A stretch of DNA of 64,000 nucleotides from Ostrinia nubilalis. Lineage: Eukaryota > Arthropoda > Insecta > Lepidoptera > Crambidae. The translations under genes were made by a program, and so were the position numbers. The notes under the pieces were generated by a model, which saw only the letters and a list, made by a program, of their open reading frames with translations, did not search any database and was not told the origin of the DNA. The stretch lies in assembly GCF_963855985.1 (NCBI RefSeq), contig NC_087117.1, positions 4,661,001 to 4,725,000 on the forward strand. The letters are read 5' to 3'. This document shows, in pieces, positions 56,201-64,000 of the stretch. The number at the start of each line of letters is the position of its first letter. Within the stretch, counting starts at the first letter, position 1.

Positions 56201-59200
56201 TGGATGCCAAATTCTGTTGCACAACTCGTCCGATTCATCGGAACCATCCACACAGTCTTGTTTCTGAAACATTTTAGAAGTTTTTATTTGTAATAATATT
56301 ATGTGATCAGGTAAGAATAGAAGAAGTAAAATAGAAGTAAGAATCAGTACAAGAGGTATTTAAAGATTTCTACATAAGTTGTGTATCGGGCTGAAATTTG
56401 GCATGCAGGTAGATATTTTTATGACGTGTAGGCATCCGCTAAGAAAGGATTTTACGAAACTCCACCCCTAAGGGGGTAAAACGGGATCCACGAAGATCTA
56501 CGAAGTCGCGGGTGGCCGCTAGTAAAATTATATAAATAGCTTTTAACCCTAGAGTGCTCGCGCTATGAGCATTTTGCCGCCCTCGGCAAAAAAATCGAGT
56601 TATTTTCTACACGATGCGTTTGTTAAAGTCAAGCGTTTCAGTAGCTGCCTCCCCATACTTCACCTCCATGTATTAGAAATTAGAAGAAATTTAGTGCGCA
56701 GGTGACCGCAATAGAGAACGATTGTTGAACGTATGTCACGTTTTGCGGTAAATTGCTCACTGCGCGACTACTGACGTAAGTAAAATTTGTGTGTCTGGTT
56801 TTTAGTGTAGTTGGAAGATTATTAGTTTTCATTGCGTATAATGTTGTTTTGACATTAATGACGTCATAACATTAATAATTACTATTAGTGCTTAATTTAT
56901 TTCATGTCGTTTTCGGTAAAGTTCACGTAAGATACAAAAAATGAAAAAACAAGGTAGATGTCGGATTTCGAAGAAGCTGGTGCACTAAAATTAGTGGAAA
57001 ATGTATACTAAAGTTATGAAGAAAGTAAACATAGTCATTACAATACTGTTATAGAACAATCAGCGGCAGAATCTGAAGATGATGTGCCAAGGGTGCAATA
57101 GTTGTGCAAATTTTCTGTGCAACGCACATTAAATGCACATGTATTGTGACAGGCCTGTTTTGTTGAAGCACATGTCATATGTAAGGAAAACCTTTAAAAG
57201 TGTGCTAATAAGTTTAATATTTGATGATGTATGTAGGTAAAAACAATAGTGTTTCTAAGATTTCTATAAATATTTCCTAACATTTCGAAAATATTTTTTT
57301 TTCTTTAAATTTTAACCACAAATCTTTAATAAGCGTCATTTTCTAATAGTGTATGCTTTATTCTATCATTTTTAACTGATTTTCATATTTTTAAACTGTT
57401 ATTTGACACACAACCGGACTTTAAATTTGGGCGGCAAAATGCTCATACGCGAGCACTCACATTTCACGGAAAGGCGCGACTACTCTAGGGTTAACCACCA
57501 AGCTTTATGATTTACTAAAATTATGTTTAGAAAAAGCTAGTTATAAAGGCCATTTGCAAAATATTCTCAAGAATAAGCCTACAGTTTTTTAGATGCCCAA
57601 TTTGCAATAATTTTGAAGGGGTCACTGTAGGGAAATTATTATAATAATATGAATACCGTACCTATGCGCGTATATGGAGGGAGGGGGATGACACTAATCC
57701 CCCCCCCCCCCCACCTGATGTGAGGGTGCGGTCCCCCCTCAATAACCTAAAATGCTTACCCCATTGCAATCCGCGCCCGGGTCGACGCAGGCGCCATACG
57801 CGCACTGAAACAGATGCGTGCTGCAGATGTTTCCAGCGCATGCGCGCACCGTCTCGTCAGACCCGTCGCCGCAGTCGCTGATGCCGTCGCAGAGAAGATA
57901 CGCCGCTATCTTCTGCCCGTTCTGGCAGTGGAATTTACCTCCGCTGCAAATTCAAAGTGGATTGGCCACACTTTCCGAAGGGATCCCGATCACATCCCCA
58001 AGCAGGCTCTGGATTGGAACCCCCAAGGAAAACGCAAACGTGGTCGCCCCAAGCAAACTTGGCGGCGCACTGTGGCAGACGAGGCGAAGAAGATCGGCAA
58101 GACTTGGAGGGAGATTAAACGGGAAGCTTAACACGGAACGCGATGGAGGACTGTTGTGGACGCCCTCTGCCTCATCTAGGGGACATAGGACCATAAGGCA
58201 AGTAAAGGCCGGCAACGCACCTGTAACGCCCCCGGGACTACATAATTATTTTTTTGGGCGCCAGTAATTACCTACTTACCATCAGGTGATCCGTCTGCTT
58301 GTTTGCCTCCTAAACTATCCTGTTGATGATTTGCCCTTTCCATAATTTTATCATTCAGTAAAAAACATTTAGGATAGTTTCATTCCGACCGAAATTAACG
58401 CGGGTGAAGCCGCGGGCAACAGCTACTTTAAATAAATTAACGTAATAATCGGTGAATTGACTCCTGTCCTACGTCTTCCCACTCGTAGTCATCACTCGAG
58501 AAATTTTCTGCCCCAGCCCTAGCGGCCATCAGCTCTGTGAGCTATGTGCCTCGCCCACTGCCACTTGGTTTTAGTGCTCTGCGGGCTATGTCAGTCACTT
58601 TGGTTCTCCTGCGGATCTCCTCATTTCTGATTCGATCACGCAGGCATAGCACGCTCCATCGTCCTTTGGGTGACATGAGCCTTCTTATGAGGCCCATTAG
58701 TAAGCGACCAACTTCGATAAAGAGGTCAATGGTCGAAAAGATGACGAGAAAATAAAAAAAACCTTACCTAACCGCAGTTTCGTTGCGGCAAATGGGCAGC
58801 AGCTCGTCAGAATTGTCAGTGCACTCCTTGAGTCCGTTGCAGGGTGCCCTACTGTCTACGCATGCGCCGTAAGTGCAGCGGAACCAGCTGGAATCGCAGC
58901 TGAAGAAGAAATCCAAATTTTAGGTAAAGCTACATAATAATGAGCTACACGTCCCAAATAAAGCTTACCCTACCACTGGCTGGTGCTAAGAAGAAATGGT
59001 GGTAGAAACTCAGACACTCAGTTCAACTTAATAATTGGGTATCTTTGATACTAAGATAATCAAGAAATCCAAGACACATTAAAAATTATGTTGTGTTCTT
59101 CTGTAAAACACACCCTGAAAATTGAGTTAGTTTTCAATTTGCTGTAGAATTCGATTTTTTGTTGCCAGTTGGGTATGACACTAGTGAAGACGAAGGCCAA

Positions 59201-62115
59201 GATGCTGGTTTTCAGTGTGCCCCAATTTCAACACGCTTTTATAAGGCGTCGTGTATGTAACTAACTATGTAATGGAATCTAAGAATCTGAATTACACCCA
59301 CTTCTAATAAATTCTTGTATCATCATGATACTTTTCAATTATAATGTAGGTATGTAGATTAGATCACAATACAATATTAAGGTACCTACCATTGAACTGG
59401 TCTGATGATGGGACTGGAAGTTGGCCATAGGAACTCCTAAACTCATCGAGTTTGGGTTCTCTGGATTTGTCTTTTCGAGCACTTAAGTGCTAGATGATAT
59501 CCAGTGTCCTGATGATAAATGCTAGATGGTGTCCTTTTTGGCCTTTTAGTGCAGTAATTAAAAGCGCGATATTAGTTTTTTTTTTACTATAATTTATTTG
59601 CCATATTAGACCACTATGAGAAGAAAGAAGAAGTTACTTACACGGTGTTTCTGCACAAAGGGAAGGTTTCATCGCTGCCGTCTGGACAGTCGCGGATCCC
59701 GTCACATTTCCCGTAGAAATCTATGCACGTCCCGTAACGGCACTGCCACTCGTTTTTGCTGGAAAAGTCATTAAATATTTTCAAAAATTGTGGCGATAGT
59801 TCTAAGAGGGTGAATGCAGGCCAGTTTTTGAAACCAACCGGCCATTGTGGAAATCATTGGGAATGGCCTATGTTCAGCAGTGGACGTTCCATGGCTGAAA
59901 TATGATAATGATGTAAGAATAGGGATATTACCTGCTTTATTGGTATGCATACGGTTGGTGATGTAGGCATGTAACAGTGATGTTCTTAAAATCGTATTTT
60001 ACAAAAGATTGGGTGTAGTAAGCCTATAAGAAAGAAAGAAACATCTATGGACATCACACATAGACAAAAAATGTAACTAAAAAAAAGACAGAGGTAACAC
60101 ATAAAACATAACAATGGAAAAGAAAGTAAAGTGAGCGGTGCCACCCTGTCGCAACAGCGATGCCCATCGCAATGGGACACCACTCAGCATATGCCGTGCC
60201 GTGGCCCACGGTGAGGAAGGCCACGACGAGGAGCCTAAAACAAGGACGGGTTCTGAACTCACCTGCATCCCGCTTGTCTTTTCCATCGTCCCGAAACATC
60301 ACGCTTATCCCGGGTCCTACGGATAAGAAAAAAAATCGAAAATCATATTATTTTGCTTAGTGTTTTGATCGACCAGAAACCAGTAGCATAAGGTACTTAC
60401 GAAAAGGCTTTGGTCTTGTTATTGCATCTAGTTGAAGCTTCGTCATCATCAGCACAGTCTTCTACACCGGTGCAGAGAGCCGAGCGATCTACGCATGCGC
60501 CGTAGTGGCATCTGTACGCGTTGGGTGGACACCTGAAATTGGTTTTATTAATTTATTAATTAATAGCTGCACCATGGTTGTTGTCTTGGTCTTATCCATA
60601 GAACATTTCAAACTATTTGCGCCAGAGGCAAACTCACATAGAAAAAGGATTTTCCGTTTTTTTTTTTTTAGCTTTTTTAATAATTCTGAAAACATTGCTC
60701 GTCATTTTTACCATCCTTACAAAAAATAGTGAAATAATCTGTCAAGCCGTGCTTGAGTTTTTGACTAGAGTAAGTATGACGTATTAAGACACAAACAAAA
60801 GTTTCTTCGAGGTAACTGCCAGGCCAGCCTTTGGGCAACCAATTGTCGTTCTAAGCCTAAGTATCCAAGATCTTTCAAAAATTGACTTGCCCTCAGTAAA
60901 GCACCGTCTCTACATTTTTTCATCCCTCAGTTAAATTAGCTTAATTATTAAGAACGTTACGTTTTTATTTTCTACGATTTCAAAATAGTTTCTATGTCTA
61001 AGAAACTAATTCTTACTTATTAATGGGAAATGGATTCTCCTCCAGCCTACTTACTGATTCCCGCTGCACAGCTCTACCGTCTCGTCGCTAGCGTCGGGGC
61101 AGTCCCTGATACCGTCGCATTTGCCTTTAATGTTGATGCAGAGTCCGTTTTTACACTGCCATTCATTCTTGCTGAAAACAAAAGTATTTAAATTGTTTTT
61201 TGATATTTCGGCGTTTTGCTTTTCTTGATGATATCGTCACGGCGACTAAGGGAATATGCGAACATAAGGCCTCCCCAAAGTGTCTGATTATCGTGGGGAG
61301 TGCAGGCTAAATCCTCGATTTTGCCTTTGATAAATTAGAGAGGGACGTGCTCCTGCAGAAAAGATTAAATGACCTGATGATAATGATGTTTTTTTCTATC
61401 CACAACGAGGAAGCTCTTGGCCTGTATCTCACCTGATGTTAAGTGACGATCAGGTCGAAGGTGGAAGCGAGCTTCACCCGGAATCTTCAACCACGGAGGA
61501 ACTGGCTATCTTACCTCTAACTGCCGGAACACAACAATGCTGTTAACATGGTTGTTATGGCGACAGACTTAGGTAAGATGGTGGTAGCTAGCCAGGCGGA
61601 CTTAGAATAAGCCCTACCACCAACCAAACCGAACAGAAAAACCTGCCCCCACTGGGAATCGAACCCGGGATCTCTGCGTCTGAAGCAGGTGGTCTTACCA
61701 CTAGACCACAGGCGGCTTCATGATGAATGTGAAAAAGAACAACCTAGTGCAAGTCGGCACTATTATAACATCCACTGCTGGACAAAGACTAGTCCCTCGC
61801 TACCGCGCTTCCCGTAACCTCTACTAAGATCGTCGGTCCACTAAAGAGTGAGAGGCCTGCCTATAGTACGCTGGAAAACGTCTTCAGGTATACGGTCGTT
61901 GTGGAAATCCTTGGGAGAAGCCTTTATTGTCCAGCAGTGGACGTCCTTTGGTTGGATTTGGGTTGTATGGGAAACGCAGCGTGGTACGTCCACCCACAAG
62001 GTGGACCGACGACGTCATAAAGGTAGCAGGAAGGCGCTGCATGCAGACCGCTACAAACCCTGCGATGTGGAAATCATTGGGCCTATGTTCAACAGTGGAC
62101 GTCCTGTTGGCTGAC

Positions 62116-62156
<41 letters not shown>

Positions 62157-62229
62157 AATGATGACGTTGTAACAAACGATGATTTTTACCTGCATGGCGA
62201 TTGTGCTGCATTCACCGTCAAACACGAGG
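44061..62229 (-). CDS. HP14: Gene C: modular serine protease, HP14/ModSP type (5' end beyond window)
   Basis: Visible exons: 62190-62229, 61055-61171, 60401-60532, 60263-60316, 59642-59758, 58768-58899, 57760-57943, 56193-56263, 54176-54384, 53978-54043, 53483-53626, 47822-47986, 46807-46931, 45965-46141, 45015-45174, 44061-44251 (2084 nt, about 694 aa). Order: end of signal region, six LDLa (the second has a degenerate DCADDDE calcium motif), Sushi, Wonton, S1A domain. Catalytic residues: [21 protein letters not shown]. The position equivalent to trypsin Asp189 is Ala, so trypsin specificity is unlikely. The candidate activation bond follows Leu in FKHSL. In the known family this zymogen autoactivates after binding PGRP or beta-glucan recognition proteins and cleaves a clip protease (proHP21, Grass or SAE), leading to Toll and prophenoloxidase activation. 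No first exon was found up to 64000; the paralogues place it kilobases upstream. Confidence 0.92.
44277..44475 (-). mobile_element. Helitron 3' end in the last intron of gene C
   Basis: CTAGCGGCCGCCCACGACTT, GTGGACCCCGTTTTACTC and a TGAGTGAGTGAG run on the minus strand; its 3' end lies about 26 bp from the exon 44061-44251. Confidence 0.7.
44640..45000 (-). mobile_element. RTE-type LINE 3' end
   Basis: Antisense copy with GGACGTCCCACGCTGCG, GAACCTTGCTGCCCCATCGG and a (CAT)n. A second tail of the other subtype is at 44520-44620 (plus). Both in the intron before gene C exon 45015-45174. Confidence 0.75.
45178..45540 (-). repeat. Repeat with GAAAGAAAGAAACAT start, split by a MITE
   Basis: Same unit as 60030-60240: GACAGAGGTAACA, ACTCAGCATATGCCGTG and GCCCACGGTGAGGAAGG. 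A CGTATTCACAAACG MITE (45274-45416) sits inside. It supplies the pyrimidine-rich stretch upstream of the acceptor at 45174. Confidence 0.65.
47180..47811 (+). mobile_element. Short LINE-derived insertion with 15-bp TSD over a splice donor
   Basis: GC-rich 632-bp insert ending CCCGACGTAAAAAAA, flanked by ATGTACTCACCCGAA at 47165-47179 and 47812-47826. The poly(A) end and long duplication show target-primed reverse transcription. No RT frame remains, so it is either a LINE with a large internal deletion or a SINE-like derivative. Confidence 0.85.
47822..47986 (-). CDS. HP14: Gene C exon for activation region and first half of protease domain
   Basis: A 165-nt exon encoding [17 protein letters not shown], then ELPWHAGIY and QICGGSLVS. 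The first Cys should hold the regulatory chain to the protease domain. Leu before TSGAGG is the probable activation site, unlike the Arg of clip proteases. Gene B has PIPLDSGSD at the same place. The donor TTCGG|GTGAGT lies inside a 15-bp target-site duplication of a LINE-type insertion (47180-47811). Confidence 0.9.
48572..49971. mobile_element. 1.4-kb DNA element, TIR CCTCAGATCATAGAA, 6-bp TSD TGAAAA
   Basis: Perfect 15-bp inverted ends with TGAAAA at 48566-48571 and 49972-49977. Similarity between arms extends to about 30 bp. No transposase frame. Diverged copy at 9389-9600, isolated terminus at 26702. Confidence 0.85.
49986..53413. mobile_element. 3.4-kb palindromic element, TIR TAGTAGGGAATTTAGTGCA, TSD TGGG
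   Basis: Arms of about 1.1 kb (49986-51095 and about 52300-53413) are near-perfect complements apart from a short indel near the outer end. TGGG flanks at 49982-49985 and 53414-53417. Each arm codes in one frame for the same 74-residue open frame (50615-50839 minus; 52548-52772 plus), AT-rich and without recognised motif. The loop holds LINE RNase H-like remains. Confidence 0.8.
51140..52200 (+). mobile_element. Decayed Jockey/R1-type LINE, RNase H and C-terminal region
   Basis: Broken frames give [11 protein letters not shown] (RNase H-like), then [20 protein letters not shown] and [19 protein letters not shown], the usual tail of such LINEs. Multiple stops and frameshifts. It fills the loop of the palindrome. 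Confidence 0.62.
53483..54043 (-). CDS. HP14: Gene C Wonton domain (two exons)
   Basis: Exons 53978-54043 ([15 protein letters not shown] ... SEG) and 53483-53626 (FRPCGEYEP ... [10 protein letters not shown] ... [14 protein letters not shown]) build the Cys/Trp-rich Wonton module that sits between Sushi and protease in HP14. Acceptor ATATCCAG is preferred over the nearby TTTCAG because it alone keeps phase and the match to gene A. Donor CCAG|GTCAGT. Confidence 0.88.
54176..54384 (-). CDS. HP14: Gene C Sushi (CCP) exon
   Basis: A 209-nt exon with [15 protein letters not shown] and [10 protein letters not shown] and four Cys. It aligns over its full length with gene A exon 1759-1967, with the same phases (one base to complete a codon at the start, one base over at the end). 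Confidence 0.92.
54400..56180. other. Gene C intron between LDLa and Sushi exons, little recognised
   Basis: Poly-G run at 55516-55526, a (TTTTA)n run at 55863-55887, and an open frame at 55692-56012 that shows no family resemblance and is interrupted by low-complexity sequence. Confidence 0.4.
56385..56521 (+). mobile_element. Helitron 3' end
   Basis: GAAATTTGGCATGCAGGTAG, CCTAAGGGGGTAAAACGGGA and a terminal GTGGCCGCTAG before T. It lies 22 bp from a piggyBac-like element. Confidence 0.65.
56547..57490. mobile_element. piggyBac-like element, TSD TTAA
   Basis: CCCTAGAGTGCTCGCGCTAT and the right end CGCGACTACTCTAGGG, each flanked by TTAA; inner GAGCATTTTGCCGCC / GGCGGCAAAATGCTC also pair. 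The body holds a short acidic frame ([17 protein letters not shown]) and AESEDDVP, like the start of a piggyBac transposase, then decays. Confidence 0.78.
57760..57943 (-). CDS. HP14: Gene C exon with one and a half LDLa repeats
   Basis: Encodes an LDLa with [13 protein letters not shown], then the first half of the next repeat ([15 protein letters not shown]), ending at phase 0 before GTAAGC. The acceptor sits directly beside a LINE fragment that starts near 57947. Confidence 0.88.
57947..58170 (+). mobile_element. LINE reverse-transcriptase 3' end abutting a gene C splice acceptor
   Basis: Encodes [20 protein letters not shown] and [20 protein letters not shown], ending DALCLI. The 5' truncation point is a few bases from the acceptor at 57944. 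A separate LINE tail follows at 58200-58310. Confidence 0.82.
58320..58760 (-). mobile_element. RTE LINE fragment (antisense) in gene C intron
   Basis: CGCCCACTGCCACTTGG, GCGGGCTATGTCAG and TCCTCATTTCTGATTCGATC match in antisense the RT part at 35000-35220. Stretch 58900-59640 shows no recognised content. Confidence 0.6.
59810..59910 (+). mobile_element. RTE-type LINE tail
   Basis: AACCGGCCATTGTGGAAATC, GGCCTATGTTCAGCAGTGGA and GGCTGAAATATGATAATGATG. Confidence 0.7.
60030..60240 (-). repeat. Repeat shared with 45178-45540
   Basis: GAAAGAAAGAAACATCTATG, GACAGAGGTAACACA, CAGCATATGCCGTG and GTGAGGAAGGCCACG. It ends about 20 bp before the linker exon 60263-60316. Stretch 60540-61050 shows no recognised content. 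Confidence 0.65.
61245..61718. mobile_element. LINE/SINE tail followed by minus-strand tRNA-SINE
   Basis: 61245-61385 is a CCTCCCCAAAGTGTC ... GACCTGATGATAATG tail. 61383-61718 is a nearly full SINE with tail CAACGAGGAAGCTCTTGGCC and head GGTTCGATTCCCAGTGGG in antisense. Confidence 0.75.
61770..62165 (+). mobile_element. Two RTE-type tails with long (ATG)n
   Basis: TTGTCCAGCAGTGGACGTCC then GTACGTCCACCCACAAGGTG ... ATGTTCAACAGTGGACGTCC and about 15 ATG units (62117-62165). Ends 25 bp from the gene C exon 62190-62229. Confidence 0.75.
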
Positions 62230-62578
62230 CTAAACAGGATAAAATTGTATAGTTAATTGAAGTATTGGAGTACGGGACTATTCCCACCGCTGCAACTCCT
62301 GTGTAGCCACGATCTACAGCTTTACCGCAATAAAAACCCAACCAGTGAAGGTCAAGTTTGTCCCGGGGGAAAGTTAAACTGTCATTGGACTCGCAACGAA
62401 ATTAATCAGAAAAATATAGGAGTTCGAAGGTTCAAACTGCTCTCCAGTTCAAGCGAATGACAGGTGAAAAAATAATGGTATTTAATGGTTACCTAATTAC
62501 GAGTAATATACCTAAATTGTTGTTTAAAATTTAAAAGCGGGTAATGTTTAAAATGTTTGAAAACCTATGATCAGACTA

Positions 62579-62789
62579 AAGCCCGGTCTGCGAGCACGTA
62601 GAATTTTGTCCAATGACCCCAAGCTACCCACCAACCTTAATTATATTGCTGTCGCGACTGTGCGACGGGCGCCCGCAGTGAGTGTGCGAGCGCGACAGCA
62701 ACGCGCGCCATTTTGCAGCGCGCGAGCAATATGGATGGGTAGCTTGGGCTCATTGGACAAAATTCAACGTGCTCGCAGACTAGACTATA
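62579..62789. mobile_element. MITE, CAAGCTACCCATCC family
   Basis: AAGCCCGGTCTGCGAGCACG ... CGTGCTCGCAGACTAGACT with the usual inner arms. Confidence 0.82.
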
Positions 62790-64000
62790 GTAATACTTAT
62801 TTAAGTACAAAGCACATGCAATTTTGACTTTTATTGTTGTGATCCCAATAAAAGCAAAAGTAATTAAGCCAAATTAAAACTTCCTTGCAGAAATTAAGTT
62901 AAGTACGTAATACCTAAAAACTACGTCTTAAACAGGAAAAAATATACTTACTTAATGAAGTATTGGAGTAGTAAGATAAAATGTGAAGACAATTTGCAAT
63001 TATACAGGAAAATTAATACCTACTTAGCTAATAAAACATAATTAATTATTTGTGGCAAACAAACAACAACAAAGTGGACCGACGACATTATAAAGGCCGC
63101 ATAATACAGGGTGTCCCAAAATTTGCACGTCACACTGACACTGAAGGTAAGACGCATCGAACAACTTAATTATGTCCATAGAAAAGATTCATAAGTTTTA
63201 TGATAGTGACAATAATATCCTACTTTGAATTTTCGCGCGTTAGTTAAGATACATTTTACCTTATAGGGCTTACGGCCGAATACTGAAACGCTACTCAAAT
63301 CTTTCACTCAGCTGACGGGCTCCTAAATTTAAGTATCCTTCAATTTTAAATGGTATTCTCCAACGCCACTCAACGGATTTGAAGCCGTGATCAGCTAAGC
63401 AGCTCTCAAATGTTTACATAATGGCAACATTTACCAAAAAAAGTATGTTTTCATTTACACAAATGATAACTTTGCGTTTTTTATCCATTACACGCAGCAT
63501 CGTTTGTTTATGTATTGTCTTTTATGGAAATATACTCAATCAACTTAACATAGAACAGTTTATTTTTAGTTTCTATTATATATAAATCTCGTTTTGTCCT
63601 ATAAAAAAATTAATGCTTGCATTTTTATTTAATTAAAAAAATAATTTTAAAGGTGATACTTTTTATTGTTGAAATCTATTAAGTGGCGAATGGCGATCGT
63701 GGACCGAAACGTAACCACAATTGACATTTATCATTGTTGACAGAGCATCAAATAAATTGACAAATCAACAACTCTTGGAAATGCTGCTATGCGATGTCCC
63801 CTTATTCCTCAGAAATAGGCATGTTTATGTATTGCGATTTCATAGCAGCTATTTTGGTTGTTACTTCGTGCACTATACGATGCACAGTTGGCTGTTAGAT
63901 GTGGAAGATATCACCTAGTACACGTTCATAACTTCCCGTTGCGTAGAACAGTAGGGTTATAATAAGTATTTTTGGTCCACTGGTTGTATGGCGTTTGATG
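62790..64000. other. Right-edge sequence upstream of the visible gene C exons
   Basis: AT-rich. A mariner-like terminus TACAGGGTGTCCCAAAAT at 63105 has no visible partner. No signal-peptide microexon with a phase-1 donor was found on the minus strand, so the first exon of gene C is probably beyond 64000. Confidence 0.4.

Noticed and set aside
57814..58267. Long plus-strand open frames of 105 and 149 codons
   Set aside because: They fuse the antisense of a gene C LDLa exon to a LINE fragment; the minus-strand exon with correct splice sites explains the left half.

Overview
The window is an intron-rich, repeat-packed stretch of an insect nuclear genome, almost certainly from a moth or butterfly. 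The repeats point there: Helitrons ending in GCGGGCGGCCGCTAG or GGGCGGAAAGCTAG, RTE-type LINE tails ending in (ATG)n, a tRNA-headed SINE, an R4/Dong-like LINE and many short MITEs. No bacterial or organellar features, rRNA, functional tRNA or CRISPR array are visible.

Three genes belong to the modular serine protease family (Lepidoptera HP14, Drosophila ModSP), which starts the haemolymph protease cascades leading to Toll activation and melanization. Gene A (minus, 1039-14757, 10 exons, 483 aa) has a signal peptide, five LDLa repeats, a Sushi domain, a Wonton (Trp/Cys-rich) domain and an 83-residue Cys-free tail, and no protease domain in the window. Gene B (plus, 29161-37973, 7 exons, 295 aa) has a signal peptide joined directly to an S1A protease domain; the catalytic Ser codon reads Gly. 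Gene C (minus, 44061 to 62229 and beyond the right edge, 16 visible exons) is a full HP14/ModSP: six LDLa, Sushi, Wonton and a protease with an intact H/D/S triad. Exon lengths and phases match so well that one ancestral gene must lie behind all three. Read plainly, the locus holds one complete initiator protease plus its two halves as separate genes: a recognition half (A) and a pseudoprotease half (B). The main doubt is whether gene A splices to protease exons left of base 1.

Between A and B is a two-exon LigB-type extradiol dioxygenase (DODA-like, minus, 21430-22753). Its last exon is duplicated downstream (20749-20952) with frame, phase and a candidate splice acceptor kept, so it may be an alternative 3' exon.

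Layout: 1-14757 gene A with its introns; 14758-20750 repeats, including a 3.07-kb near-perfect palindrome (17000-20069); 20749-22753 DODA; 22754-29160 DNA transposons, two Helitrons and a hAT with another element nested in it; 29161-37973 gene B; 37974-44060 a hAT and a Harbinger-like element holding a Dong/R4-like LINE end; 44061-62229 gene C, whose 5.5-kb intron between Wonton and protease holds nested transposons, a second palindrome (49986-53413) and a LINE-derived insertion that duplicated a splice donor; 62230-64000 repeats and unassigned sequence, with the first exon of gene C probably beyond the window. Target-site duplications read directly from the sequence fix the ends of about a dozen elements.
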